DNA from: Bacillota bacterium
GTDB lineage: Bacteria > Bacillota > Clostridia > Acetivibrionales > DTU013
NCBI GenBank assembly: GCA_023426125.1
Contig: JAFABI010000041.1
Coordinates: 1 to 64,000, forward strand
Reading direction: 5' to 3'
Length of the DNA: 64,000 nt
Made by a program: the position numbers and the translations under genes. Shown here in pieces: positions 6,984 through 16,034 of the stretch. Numbering within the stretch: the first letter of the stretch is position 1; each line of letters starts with the position of its first letter. The notes under the pieces were generated by a model. That model made no database searches and was not told the origin of the DNA. It saw only the letters and a program-made list of their open reading frames with translations.

Positions 6984-8600
6984 ATGGGAATGGTTTCGGT
7001 ATTATTGGTAGATGATGAATACTTGGTTCTGCAGTGGTTAAGAGAAACCATTGATTGGACGGGACTGAAGGCTGAAGTAGTAGGAGAGGCGTTGAACGGC
7101 AGAGATGCTTTAGCTAAAGTGGACAAGCTTCAGCCGGATATTGTTGTTACTGATATACGGCTGCCTCTGATGGATGGTATTGAACTGACAAAGCAAATAA
7201 GGGAAAATTATCCTGCGGTAAAGATTATCCTGCTTAGCGGATATGGAGAATTTGACTATGCTCAACAAGCTATCCAATATGGTGCAATAGACTATTTATT
7301 AAAACCGGTAGATAACGATAAGGTGATTGCGGTGGTTAAAAATGCTGTTTGTCTTGTTGAAAAGGAAACTGCAGAGGCAAGAGAAAAAGATGAACTGAAA
7401 AAGCAAGTGTTGGAAAGCCTTCCGGCATTAAAAAAAAACTACCTCTATGATCTTGTAATGGGATTATCAGATAACATCCGGGAATCTGAAGAGCTATTAA
7501 GGATATTTCGTATGAAAACCGGAAGTTGTTATGAAATTCTTCTTCTCAAGTTGGATTATGATGGAGCCATCGTGGAAGATGAACTCCGGAAACTTATGTT
7601 CTGGCAACAGGTAATGGATATTTGCAGTGAGATTGTTTCCCGTAACGGGTTTGATAAAGATTTTAACCTGTTAAGCCAGGATGAATTAGTATGTATCTTG
7701 GGGAAGGAAGCCGAAAAGAAATATGATTTGGCTTCAAAAGCCTTCTCAATATCGGGCGAGATCAGGGAAAAGGTAAACGAACTGCTTGGAATCATGATTA
7801 CAATAGGAATCAGCAATGCGTATGAAGGCTTGAGCTCCCTGCACCAGTGTTACAGGGAAAGCCAGCTGGCGATCACCGGGAAATTGGTACGGGGTACTAA
7901 CAGTATAATTCACATCCGTGACATAGCCCTTAATGATAGTATCCATAGGTATCCGATCGAATATGAACGGAAGCTGTTGAACGCCATTGGCAATATTGAC
8001 ATGGAATCAGCCGATAATCGTCTCAAGGAATTATTTGATTTTATGTTGGAATCAAAAATTAATTCAATTGGTTTTGTGCAGCGGGTAAGCACAGAAATTG
8101 TGACGATGATCAGCCGGTTGGTGTATGATATGGGTGGGAGTTTGGAAGAAGCATTAGGGAACGGGTTTAATCCCGTCCTGGAGATAAGAAAGCTTGAAAC
8201 CCTGGCATCATTTAGCGAATATATCCATACAGTTATTTCAAAAGTTATTTGTTATATGGACAGCAAAAGATCTGCAAAGGCAAGAAATCTTATAGGAAAG
8301 GCACTAGAATATATTCAGGAGAATTTGAACAACGATATTTCGGTTGAAGAAGTATCAAGCGTTATTGGAATCAGCAATAACTATTTCAGTCTGTTGTTCA
8401 AACAGGAATCAGGCACGAATTTTATAGACTATCTGACGACTCAGAGAATTCAGATGGCAAAAAAGCTGTTAAGAAATAAAAACCTGAAAATCTACGAAAT
8501 CTGTGAAATGATCGGATACCATGATGCAAAGTACTTTAGCCAGGTTTTTAAAAAGGAAACAGGTCTTACTCCTAATGACTATCGAAATTCTTTACCATAA
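6984..8600 (+). CDS. YesN-like response regulator with AraC DNA-binding domain
   Basis: A 538-residue protein. The receiver domain occupies residues 1-125 with acidic pair DD at 10-11, phospho-acceptor Asp57 in VVTDIRLP, and the KP of LLKPVD. A long helical middle region follows, and a C-terminal AraC/XylS double helix-turn-helix lies at about 435-538 (GISNNYFSLLFKQESG and ICEMIGYHDAKYFSQVFK). It starts 6 bases after the kinase relic behind AGGGGG, a normal YesMN operon layout. Such pairs usually control the sugar importer next door. Because its kinase is destroyed, this regulator may be inactive, constitutively low, or cross-phosphorylated. The gene itself is intact. Confidence 0.9.
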   Translation: MGMVSVLLVDDEYLVLQWLRETIDWTGLKAEVVGEALNGRDALAKVDKLQPDIVVTDIRLPLMDGIELTKQIRENYPAVKIILLSGYGEFDYAQQAIQYGAIDYLLKPVDNDKVIAVVKNAVCLVEKETAEAREKDELKKQVLESLPALKKNYLYDLVMGLSDNIRESEELLRIFRMKTGSCYEILLLKLDYDGAIVEDELRKLMFWQQVMDICSEIVSRNGFDKDFNLLSQDELVCILGKEAEKKYDLASKAFSISGEIREKVNELLGIMITIGISNAYEGLSSLHQCYRESQLAITGKLVRGTNSIIHIRDIALNDSIHRYPIEYERKLLNAIGNIDMESADNRLKELFDFMLESKINSIGFVQRVSTEIVTMISRLVYDMGGSLEEALGNGFNPVLEIRKLETLASFSEYIHTVISKVICYMDSKRSAKARNLIGKALEYIQENLNNDISVEEVSSVIGISNNYFSLLFKQESGTNFIDYLTTQRIQMAKKLLRNKNLKIYEICEMIGYHDAKYFSQVFKKETGLTPNDYRNSLP

Positions 8601-8666
8601 AGCAGTAGAATTTTCAACCTTGTTTGTAGAAATTTATAATTTAACTCTGCGCTTTCCGACTTTATA

Positions 8667-8951
8667 ATGAAAATGACAGCCAAGATATACCTTGAAGAAG
8701 GCGGGTTCACTTGCGGAACAAAAGTTGAAAACCCTGACAACTCAAAGGTTAGTCCTCTAATGGTTCAAGTAAACGAAGTGGTAAGCAAAAGTTCTCAGAC
8801 CTGGGCGGCATACGGAGAATGTATCACTCCCGGCTTCTATGATGAAATGAACAAGATCGGCCAGTTAGTGATTTTAAACTCAATTACAGCCGAAGAAGCA
8901 GCAAAGAAAATGGAAAAAGCAAGGCTTGAATTCCAGCTTACCAAGAATTAA
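8667..8951 (+). pseudogene. C-terminal remnant of a sugar ABC solute-binding protein
   Basis: The 94-codon frame matches only the last part of family 1 extracellular sugar-binding proteins, including the SQTWAAYGECITPGFYDEM region and the closing EEAAKKMEKA helix seen in such proteins. A complete protein would have about 430 residues with a lipoprotein signal. None of that N-terminal part is found in the 66 bases after the response regulator. No ribosome binding site precedes the ATG. This is a large 5' deletion that removes the signal peptide and most of the ligand site, so the importer has lost its receptor. Confidence 0.75.
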
Positions 8952-8967
8952 TAATATGAATCAATCA

Positions 8968-9001
8968 TGAAGGTTATACTCGCGTGCTTGTATAACCTTC
9001 A
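8968..9001 (+). promoter_or_regulatory. Intercistronic hairpin between binding protein and permease
   Basis: TGAAGGTTATAC at 8968-8979 pairs perfectly with GTATAACCTTCA at 8990-9001 around a 10-base loop. No T-run follows, so it is not a standard terminator. In ABC operons such hairpins commonly protect the upstream binding-protein mRNA and lower downstream permease expression. Its survival here fits its former position behind a full-length binding-protein gene. Confidence 0.55.
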
Positions 9002-9066
9002 CGATTAATAACAACAACGAGGTGCTTACGAAGTAAGTCGCAAGGCTCAAATAAGGAGAGATCTTT

Positions 9067-9942
9067 TTGGAGACATTAAAAAGAAACAAACTTGTTTTGT
9101 TGTTTATACTACCTTGTTTTATTCTCTATATTTTTATTGTAATTACTCCCCTTTTCCAGTCGCTATGGTATTCCTTTTTTTCATGGAAAGGATTTGGTCC
9201 CATGCAATCGGTGGGTTTGAGAAATTATATCAAGTTGTTCACCGAAGATGAAGTAGTTTGGATTGCGTTCCGCAATATTTTCTATATGATCGTTATATCC
9301 TTCATTTTTATGCTCCCAATTGCCTTATTGCTGGCAAATTCGTTAAGCTCAGTAATCAGAGGGAACAGATTTTACAGTGTTGTGTTTTATATGCCATGCA
9401 TTATCTCTACAATCATGATAGCACTTATGTGGTCAGCAATTTTTAATACGGATATTGGTCCTATAAATAGCATATTAAAAGCTGTGCATCTCGATTTTCT
9501 GGCAATGACCTGGTTGGGCGATCCTAAAATAACCATATTTGTTGTTATTTTTGTTAATACGTGGCAGTATGTGGGATACCATATGCTTATCTTTCTGACT
9601 TCACTACAAGCCATCCCGGAAAGTATTTTTGAAGCATCACGCATTGATGGAGCCGGTGGGTTTATGAAACTTATATACATCACTGTACCTCTACTTAAAG
9701 AGTCTATAAAGCTAAACAGTATTTTAGTTGTAATCGGTTCCTTTAAAGCGTTTGATCTGGTATATGCCATGACTTCAGGAGGACCTGCAGATTCCACCCA
9801 GATGCTTGCAACTTATATGTACCATAATACTTTCAGAAGGTTCAATTTCGGATATGGTTCAGCTATTGCAATGACGATTTTTATTTTAAGCATCACAACT
9901 TCGTTAATTCAACAAAAGATTCTTGCTGTAAAAGAAGATTAA
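9067..9942 (+). CDS. Sugar ABC transporter permease, MalF/UgpA type
   Basis: A 291-residue membrane protein with six predicted transmembrane helices, the first at about residues 11-35. It has the cytoplasmic EAA loop typical of binding-protein-dependent permeases (EASRIDGAGGFMKLIYITVPLL, about residues 190-212). It starts with TTG at 9067, supported by AAGGAG at 9053-9058 with 8-base spacing; no better ATG exists. It would pair with the second permease at 9964-10824, and an ATPase would come from elsewhere (MsmK-type), as usual for this family. The gene itself is intact, but its binding protein and partner permease are broken, so the importer is probably not functional. Confidence 0.85.
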   Translation: METLKRNKLVLLFILPCFILYIFIVITPLFQSLWYSFFSWKGFGPMQSVGLRNYIKLFTEDEVVWIAFRNIFYMIVISFIFMLPIALLLANSLSSVIRGNRFYSVVFYMPCIISTIMIALMWSAIFNTDIGPINSILKAVHLDFLAMTWLGDPKITIFVVIFVNTWQYVGYHMLIFLTSLQAIPESIFEASRIDGAGGFMKLIYITVPLLKESIKLNSILVVIGSFKAFDLVYAMTSGGPADSTQMLATYMYHNTFRRFNFGYGSAIAMTIFILSITTSLIQQKILAVKED

Positions 9943-9963
9943 AATTTTGAGGGAAGTGCCTAT

Positions 9964-10824
9964 ATGATTCAAACATCACTCAGCACCGGTTTAAAAAGAA
10001 GCAGAATAGCAGAGTACCGTGCAGGCCATTATATATTTTTGTGTATTCACTCCATTGTTGTGCTTGTACCATTCCTGTGACTGTTTATTTCAACATTCAA
10101 AACAGAACAGGAGCTGGTAGCTCATCCGTTCGGACTGCCTGAAATGTTTAGTTTGAGCAACTACTCCAGTGCGTGGAAATCAATAAACATGCTGATCCTT
10201 TTTAAAAACAGCCTATTCTTATGTACGGTTTCAGTAGTCTGTATTCTTTTCCTGACAGCGCTGGCTTCTTATGCACTGTCACGTTTTAAACTGGGCATAA
10301 ACAAATACTTGTATAATTTTTTCCTGGTAGGGATGATGATTCCTATCAATGCTGCGATCATTCCTCTCTTTATTTCGTTGAAGACTTTTGGTTTAGTTAA
10401 TACATATCCCGGTGTGATTATTCCTTATATAGGATTTGGAATACCTATGGGGATTTTTTTGATGAGCAGTTATATGAAGGGGATCCCCGACGAAATTGAG
10501 GAGGCGGCAATTATTGATGGATGTGGGTTGTGGGGACTGTTTGCCCATATTATTCTTCCTTTGTCCCGCCCGATTTTTGCAACTTCTGCGATTATATCCT
10601 TTATGGGACTTTGGAATGAATTTCTATTTGCTCTTGTATTTCTTTCCGGTAAGGAGCATCAGACAGTACCACTTGGCTTAGCCACATTCCGCGGCCAATA
10701 TTCAACAAACCATACTACGATGATGGCCGGAGTTGTGATTGCAATGATTCCTACAATCATCATATACATCATGCTGAGAGACAACATCATGAAAGGTATG
10801 ACCGCAGGTTCTGTAAAAGGATAA
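9964..10824 (+). pseudogene. Sugar ABC permease, MalG/UgpE type, with in-frame TGA
   Basis: The frame starts at ATG 9964 and reads MIQTSLSTGLKR, then a first membrane helix ending LVPFL, then TGA at 10078-10080, then LFISTFKTEQEL. The TGA stands where these proteins normally have Trp, so a single TGG-to-TGA change explains it. After the stop the frame stays open in phase to TAA 10822-10824 and holds five more helices and the EAA loop (EEAAIIDGCGLWGLFAHIILPL). Other genes here end in TGA, which argues against TGA being read as Trp. A restart at ATG 10144 would lack the first helix. A sequencing error must be excluded first. Confidence 0.8.
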
Positions 10825-10833
10825 GGGCGGAAA

Positions 10834-10917
10834 TTGCTTGAATACTATCAGGAAGTTACACGTGCGTTCTTAGAGGAGCGCTATTCAGTAATGAAAGACA
10901 CATATTCCGTTAAATAA
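10834..10917 (+). other. Short frame, possible remnant of a deleted gene
   Basis: After the permease stop, a short frame reads LEYYQEVTRAFLEERY and continues to TAA at 10915-10917. Its charged helical look is that of a protein C-terminus. No start with a good ribosome binding site is seen (a TTG at 10834 is possible). It may be what remains of a gene lost from this decaying operon, or chance. Confidence 0.25.
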
Positions 10918-10947
10918 ATTTTTGAAATATGGGAGGGTATTTTTATT

Positions 10948-11958
10948 ATGAATTCCAGAGAAATTGTTAAGAAAGCATTAAATTTTGAAGAAACTGAGAG
11001 GATACCTGTTGAAAACACAATTGAGCTTTACAAAAAGTATTTTAATTATGGATCAAGTGATAAAAGTGATGGGGAAGAGTTTGTTAATGATATCGGATAT
11101 CCGGAATATTCTTACGGAAAAGGAAAAGCTGACGGAATTCCGTATATCGGTGGCGCCTACATCGATGAATGGGGGTGTACCTGGAATGCGGGAGAAGATA
11201 CTGTTAAAGGAGAAGTTAAATTTCCAATAATTACAGATTGGAGAAAGCTTGATACATTCCAGCCTCCATGGAGCGTTCTGGAAAAGGCGGATCTTTCGGG
11301 TGTTAACAGGCAATGTGAACAATCAGAAAAATTTATGATCCATATGTGGGGAACGGAGCCCTTTCAAAGGATGCAGTATCTAAGGGGGACAGAAGCTCTT
11401 TTCATGGATCTGGCTTATGGTGATATTGAAATATTTAAGCTTAGGGATATGGTTCATGAGTATTACATGAAGGAGGTTGAACTGTGGACGAATACCGATG
11501 TGGACGCTATTCATCTTGAAGATGATTGGGGGACACAGCAAAGCTTGCTTATTTCACCAAACCTATGGCGGGAATTCTTTAAGCCTATCTACAAGGACTA
11601 TTGTGATTTGGCACGAAGCAAAGGAAAATACGTAGTTATGCATTCTGACGGGTATATTATGGAAATTATTCCGGATCTTATCGAGATCGGTGTTAATGCA
11701 ATAAATGCACAACTCGATTGTATGGATATTGATAAAATTGCTGAGCAATTCCATGGGAAGATAGCTATTTGGGGAGGGTTCGACCGGCAGTACCTGCTTC
11801 CCTTTGGAACGGTTGAAGAGGTTAGGAAGGAAGTAAGGCGTATCGCTAATGCTTTCTTCAAATATAAAAGGACGGGAATTATTGGGCAGTGTTTTTGGGA
11901 TAAGGGCGGGAAAGAAGAAAATATATATGCGGTCTACGATGAGTGGAGCAAGATATGA
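10948..11958 (+). CDS. Uroporphyrinogen decarboxylase-like (URO-D superfamily) protein
   Basis: A 336-residue TIM-barrel protein of the URO-D/MtaA superfamily. Visible features are the N-terminal NSREIVKKALNFEETERIPV typical of these proteins, an acidic strand VDAIHLEDDWGTQQ, and the late motif VMHSDGYIMEIIPDLIEIGVNAINA followed by IAIWGG, corresponding to the metal-binding half of the methyltransferase branch. It lacks the arginine-rich porphyrin-binding N-terminus of true HemE. Similar genes occur often inside clostridial carbohydrate operons with unknown roles. It starts with ATG behind GGGAGG, between the permease and the GH1 gene. The substrate is unknown; corrinoid-linked methyl transfer is the family analogy only. 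Confidence 0.75.
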   Translation: MNSREIVKKALNFEETERIPVENTIELYKKYFNYGSSDKSDGEEFVNDIGYPEYSYGKGKADGIPYIGGAYIDEWGCTWNAGEDTVKGEVKFPIITDWRKLDTFQPPWSVLEKADLSGVNRQCEQSEKFMIHMWGTEPFQRMQYLRGTEALFMDLAYGDIEIFKLRDMVHEYYMKEVELWTNTDVDAIHLEDDWGTQQSLLISPNLWREFFKPIYKDYCDLARSKGKYVVMHSDGYIMEIIPDLIEIGVNAINAQLDCMDIDKIAEQFHGKIAIWGGFDRQYLLPFGTVEEVRKEVRRIANAFFKYKRTGIIGQCFWDKGGKEENIYAVYDEWSKI

Positions 11959-12050
11959 AAAGGAGATAGCATTGTTGAAAGTTTTTAATTTGAACTGTTT
12001 GTGATGTACAGATTGACAAAAATTATTCATATTTGGAAGGAGATGTTTCA

Positions 12051-13424
12051 ATGGGTGGATTTGGGAAAAATTTTATGTGGGGTGGTTCCGTATCAAGTAT
12101 GCAGACCGAAGGTGCCTGGAATGAGGGCGGAAAAGGTCTCACCGTTTATGATATGCAGGAAAAGACAAAATGCGGGTCCGACTGGAAGGTGGCGATAGAT
12201 TTCTATCACCGCTATAAAGAGGATATCGCTCTGTTTGCCGGGATGGGTTTTTCCGCCTACCGTTTCTCGCTTAGCTGGGCACGAATTCTTCCGGATGGAG
12301 AAGGCGAGGTTAACGAAGAAGGTTTGCGCTTTTATGACAATGTCATCGATGAGCTTTTAAAATATAATATCGAACCGGTGGTATGCCTTCACCATTTTGA
12401 TATGCCCGTTATTTTGTTAAAAAAATACGGAGGGTGGAAAGGACGGGAAACTGTAAACGCATTCCAGAAATACACTGAAATAGTCGTCAGACGCTTTGGA
12501 ACCCGAGTTAAATACTATATCCCCTTCAATGAGCAAAACGTGGTTTCCTTGATTCCTTTTTTACAATTGCCGCAGGTTATAACGGAGCAGGAAAAGAAAC
12601 AACACATTGCTGTCTGCACGCATCATATATTTTTATCCTCCGCATCCGTTTGTCATATCGTGCGTAAATATGCTCCTCATGCCAAGGTAGGCGGTATGGT
12701 TAATTTTACGCCGCTTTATCCTGCCAGTTGCAGGCCGGAGGATGTACTTGCCGCACAAATGGCAAACCGCAGTTATAACTATCAGACCCTCGATGTATTC
12801 GCGAAAGGTGAATATCCGGCGGATCTTCTTCACCAATGGAAAATTTCCGGAGCTATAGCTCAGATTGTCGAAGGGGATCTGGAATATCTTCGTCAGGGTA
12901 AAATGGATTTCCTTGCTCATAGCTATTACATGTCTGCACCGATAAAGGCAGGAGATGAATGTGACGGAGCAGCCAATATAATGAAATTGTTTCTAAACTC
13001 TACAAAAAACGAATTCCTTGAACAGACGGAATGGGGCTGGACCATCGATCCCGTTGGTATTCGCTTGACGGTGAAGGAAATATATGACCGTTATAAGCTT
13101 CCCGTATTTACAATAGAATGCGGTATTGGCGTAAATGAGGAGCTAAATGATGATAAAACGGTAGAGGATGATTACCGGATTGATTATTTCAGAAACCATT
13201 TAAATCAACTTAAGTTAGCCGTATCAGAGGATGGTGTCGATCTTATGGGCTTCTTAACTTGGGGTCCTATTGATATTTTAAGCTCCCAGGGCGAGATGAA
13301 AAAACGATATGGTTTCATCTATGTCAATCGTTCAGACACCGATCTGAGAGACCTTACACGCCACAAAAAGAAGAGCTTTGACTGGTTCAAAAATGTGATT
13401 GCCGGCAATGGGGAAGAATTATAA
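12051..13424 (+). CDS. Glycoside hydrolase family 1, probable 6-phospho-beta-glucosidase
   Basis: A 457-residue GH1 protein. The start ATG 12051 is chosen for GGAAGGAG at 12035-12042; the frame also opens upstream at a TTG. The N-terminal FMWGGSVSSMQTEGAW and SLSWARILPDGEG motifs are typical. The acid/base site reads FNEQN (Glu161), where the family usually has NEP. The nucleophile site reads TIECG (Glu356), where the family usually has ENG. Both glutamates are kept but their neighbours are changed. The late segment SSQGEMKKRYGFIYV matches the Ser-Lys-Tyr phosphate pocket of 6-phospho-beta-glucosidases. An adjacent ROK sugar kinase could supply a phosphorylated disaccharide, which would reconcile an ABC importer with a phospho-glucosidase. 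Confidence 0.85.
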   Translation: MGGFGKNFMWGGSVSSMQTEGAWNEGGKGLTVYDMQEKTKCGSDWKVAIDFYHRYKEDIALFAGMGFSAYRFSLSWARILPDGEGEVNEEGLRFYDNVIDELLKYNIEPVVCLHHFDMPVILLKKYGGWKGRETVNAFQKYTEIVVRRFGTRVKYYIPFNEQNVVSLIPFLQLPQVITEQEKKQHIAVCTHHIFLSSASVCHIVRKYAPHAKVGGMVNFTPLYPASCRPEDVLAAQMANRSYNYQTLDVFAKGEYPADLLHQWKISGAIAQIVEGDLEYLRQGKMDFLAHSYYMSAPIKAGDECDGAANIMKLFLNSTKNEFLEQTEWGWTIDPVGIRLTVKEIYDRYKLPVFTIECGIGVNEELNDDKTVEDDYRIDYFRNHLNQLKLAVSEDGVDLMGFLTWGPIDILSSQGEMKKRYGFIYVNRSDTDLRDLTRHKKKSFDWFKNVIAGNGEEL

Positions 13425-13442
13425 TTGGAAGAGGTAGAAGAT

Positions 13443-14402
13443 GTGAATAAACTGGTTTTTGATATAGGGGGAACAAATACAAAATTCGCATTAATGAGTA
13501 CCGATGGTAATATCATTGCAAGAGAAAAGGTACCTACCGTATATGCTTCTGTGGATAAATACTTTGATAATATGATCCGGATACTAATGAAATATAAACA
13601 TCTCGGGGATGAGATTGCTATCAGTACCAATGGCCGGATGTGTATGGATGGTGATACTTATCGAGCTTATATTATGAAGCTGCTTCAGGGAGTTAATTTA
13701 AAAAAAGAGATGGAGGCTCGGACAGGATTTCCGGTAACTGTTTTAAATGATGGGTTTTCTGCAGCGTTAGGAGAATGGTGGAAAGGTGCGGGACAAGGTA
13801 CCGGAAACCTTCTGGTAGTAGTACTCGGCAGCGGCCTGGGCAGTGGTCTGGTTCTCAATGGAAAGCTATATCAGGGCTCTAAATTAAATGCTGCCATGAT
13901 GTTCGGCATGGTGAGTTCCTGTGGCGGTGACAAATATGATCTGACAGGATTAACGACAGCTTTCATGCTCTTACAATATCAGTTATCTGTTGTAAAGCGG
14001 ATACCTGTGGAAGAGATGACCGGACCGAAATTCTTTGAATTTGTCGCAGAAGGTGATCCGAGCGCCATTGGAATGCTCGATCAATATTGTGAAAGCATTG
14101 CTGGTGCTGTCTTTAACTCTGCCATGCTTCTGGACCTCGACGGTATTGTTGTAACCGGCGGGCTATCCGCTCAGGATATCATAATCGAGATGATTAACCG
14201 TAAATTGCAGGAGATCCCCAGGAAGGTTATGCAGGGCCAGCCAGCTGCAATCTTGGAGATGGCTGCCTTTGATCTTAAAGATTTTCAGGTGCAGGTGAAA
14301 AAAGGTGAGCTTGCCCTTGATGCAAATGTCTATGGTGCCTTATATTATCTTCTCCATCGGGACGAAAAAGCTAATTTCAGTACTATAAATTTCGCGGGTT
14401 AA
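13443..14402 (+). CDS. ROK-family sugar kinase, possibly beta-glucoside kinase
   Basis: A ROK-family protein of about 319 residues. The N-terminal phosphate loop is LVFDIGGTNTKFAL. A middle VLNDGFSAALGEWWKGAG carries the catalytic Asp, and VVVLGSGLGSGLVLNG is the second nucleotide loop. The zinc motif CxCGxxGCxE of glucose-type ROK kinases is absent; only SSCGGDKYD stands there. The frame opens at TTG 13425 directly after the GH1 stop, but GTG 13443 is preferred because it gives the usual MNKLVFDIGG start with GGAAGAGG upstream. ROK enzymes include BglK, which phosphorylates cellobiose-type disaccharides with ATP; the neighbouring phospho-glucosidase-like GH1 makes that role attractive. Glucose or another sugar remains possible. 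Confidence 0.8.
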   Translation: MNKLVFDIGGTNTKFALMSTDGNIIAREKVPTVYASVDKYFDNMIRILMKYKHLGDEIAISTNGRMCMDGDTYRAYIMKLLQGVNLKKEMEARTGFPVTVLNDGFSAALGEWWKGAGQGTGNLLVVVLGSGLGSGLVLNGKLYQGSKLNAAMMFGMVSSCGGDKYDLTGLTTAFMLLQYQLSVVKRIPVEEMTGPKFFEFVAEGDPSAIGMLDQYCESIAGAVFNSAMLLDLDGIVVTGGLSAQDIIIEMINRKLQEIPRKVMQGQPAAILEMAAFDLKDFQVQVKKGELALDANVYGALYYLLHRDEKANFSTINFAG

Positions 14403-14464
14403 GAAATAACATAATGGAATAGAGAAGAAATATGCCGGTATCAAAGGGCTTGCAGTGTTTTATG

Positions 14465-14494
14465 TTCCCTCAGACGATGTTTGAGGGAATTTTT
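14465..14494 (+). terminator. Rho-independent terminator of the beta-glucoside operon
   Basis: TTCCCTCA at 14465-14472 pairs perfectly with TGAGGGAA at 14482-14489 and is followed by TTTTT. It lies 63 bases after the ROK kinase stop. Confidence 0.8.
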
Positions 14495-14810
14495 GCGTCA
14501 GGATTCTGATTTTGAAAAAGCAATCGTTTCGTCCCCAATTAACAGCAGAGGTTAAAAACCAAGTGAGTTTATATTTGAGATTGGATTATATTAAACTTAT
14601 CTGTCAATAAGAGTAATATTTTAACTATCTATAAACAAATAAAGATTAATTATTATGATATAATTACTGCGAGAAAGGTCTGGAGGGACAAAATATGGAT
14701 TAAAAACAAACAATGATTACAAAAGTATTTGCATTTTTACAACTTTAATGATTAATGTTGCATCTATATCTGCTTGCTATACAAACTTATAAATATTGGA
14801 GTGATTGTAA
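14495..14810 (+). other. Leader region of the lipoprotein gene with an exported-peptide relic
   Basis: A TATAAT at 14659-14664 is a possible -10 element without a clear -35. GGAGGG and an ATG at about 14695 open only a two-codon frame. In the next frame a stretch reads ICIFTTLMINVASISAC and stops at a TAA near 14792. This has the hydrophobic-then-Cys form of a lipoprotein signal, so it may be a dead copy of a lipoprotein start. The real lipoprotein begins at 14811. Confidence 0.35.
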
Positions 14811-15608
14811 ATGAAACATGTACATTTTTCTAAGAGAGCAGCTGCTATCCTGTTATCGTCTGTGCTTCTGCTCATTTTTAGTGGCTGCTCACAAAACGGC
14901 GGTGTTTCCAGCGCGTTTGGCAGTTCTGCAGCGTCTTCCGACGAACCGGCTTCTTCATCTGCCGAAATTCCGCTACCTACGCAGTCAGGTACATCATCAG
15001 CGATAACGACAAGTGACGCTCCAGCAGATAGCAATGAAACGTCATCTGAAGCCACGCTGTCGTTGAGCGCATATCAGGCGGTGTTACAAAATAAGGCCGA
15101 GTTTTTCAGCACCGATGCCAACAAAAATTTAAATATAAGCCAATTAAACCAAGCAATCAGTTCGGAAGTTACCGTAGATGTGACAAATTTTGCAGTTATC
15201 GATATAGGACATGGAGGCACACCGGCGGTAATTCTATCGCTTAACGTGAATGGCAACGGTTATGGCGTTGAAGTTTTAAGCTATCAGGATGGTATAGTTT
15301 ATGGTTACACTTTTTCCGGAAGACAATTTGGCGATCTGAGGACCGACGGAACATTTGTATCTTCCGGCGGTGCCGCTGACGTTGGAATTTGTACAATTAC
15401 TTTTGACAAAACCACATACTCGATCGATAAATTTACTTATTGCGAATCAAATACCGATTCAGAAAACAATATGAGCGAGTCTTACTTTGTTAATCATCAA
15501 AGCGCTACGGAAGATGAGTATAATGAGGCTTTCAGCCAATGGCAGAAGATACCGAATGTAACGTGGTATGATTTTACCGCTGCTAATATTGGTACAAAGT
15601 TGTCCTAG
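14811..15608 (+). CDS. Putative lipoprotein, 265 residues, unknown function
   Basis: A type II signal peptide is clear: basic MKHVHFSKR, then a hydrophobic core, then the lipobox IFSGC with Cys at residue 26. A Ser/Ala/Thr-rich linker of about 60 residues follows, then a globular domain with repeated beta-strand patterns (ILSLNVNGNGYGVEVL, SYQDGIVYGYTFSGRQFG). The protein is therefore anchored outside the membrane. The start is ATG with TTGGAGTG upstream. No enzyme motif is seen. It stands alone between the sugar operon terminator and the recombinase relic. Confidence 0.75.
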   Translation: MKHVHFSKRAAAILLSSVLLLIFSGCSQNGGVSSAFGSSAASSDEPASSSAEIPLPTQSGTSSAITTSDAPADSNETSSEATLSLSAYQAVLQNKAEFFSTDANKNLNISQLNQAISSEVTVDVTNFAVIDIGHGGTPAVILSLNVNGNGYGVEVLSYQDGIVYGYTFSGRQFGDLRTDGTFVSSGGAADVGICTITFDKTTYSIDKFTYCESNTDSENNMSESYFVNHQSATEDEYNEAFSQWQKIPNVTWYDFTAANIGTKLS

Positions 15609-15682
15609 ATTTAGTCCTTTTGCACTCCGTTTACTTTGAAGGTGATGCACCGTAAATACGCCGACCATCGGCAGACGGAGGA

Positions 15683-16034
15683 ATCCGGGAAGTAGGGTTT
15701 GACAACATTGGTTTGCGGGGCTGCCGGCGTATAATGGAACTGTTCCAGCAATACAACGTGGAGTTTGTTTCCTCCACCGGAAAATTCGATATCTCCACTC
15801 CGATGGGGCGGGCCATGCTCCATATCTGTACAAGGCTAGCAGGGAAAAACAAGTGGGCAACTGTGGGTATGCCCTTATGAGTATAATTAACCGGGTAGGC
15901 AGACAATACCTCCGCTGCACCAAACGGCTGGATAACAAAAGCTGTGCCGGGTGCGGGAAGATTTACACCGCCGAACTGGAAGCCCTTGTCTATCAGCAGA
16001 TTGGGCGATCATGGTGTGAAATTCTTGCATGAGA
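15683..16034 (+). pseudogene. Broken large serine recombinase (resolvase fragments)
   Basis: Two plus-strand pieces in different frames belong to one serine recombinase. The first (15683-15880) reads FDNIGLRGCRRIMELF and ends its catalytic part with FDISTPMGRAMLHICT, the conserved end of the resolvase domain. The second (15865-16034) reads RQYLRCTKRLDNKSCAGCG then KIYTAELEALVYQQIG, a recombinase zinc-ribbon with Cys pairs and the start of the coiled region. The N-terminal catalytic Ser and everything between the pieces are missing. It is a relic of an integrated element. No att-site repeat was found nearby. Confidence 0.7.

Noticed and set aside
9964..10824. TGA read as tryptophan in the permease gene
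   Set aside because: Other clearly intact genes in the window end with TGA (for example EFR1 at 1869 and ribH at 21676), and Trp is encoded by TGG throughout, so recoding is unlikely; a nonsense mutation or sequencing error fits better.
13443..14402. Transcriptional repressor of the ROK family
   Set aside because: There is no N-terminal helix-turn-helix; the protein starts directly with the nucleotide-binding loop, so it is a kinase.
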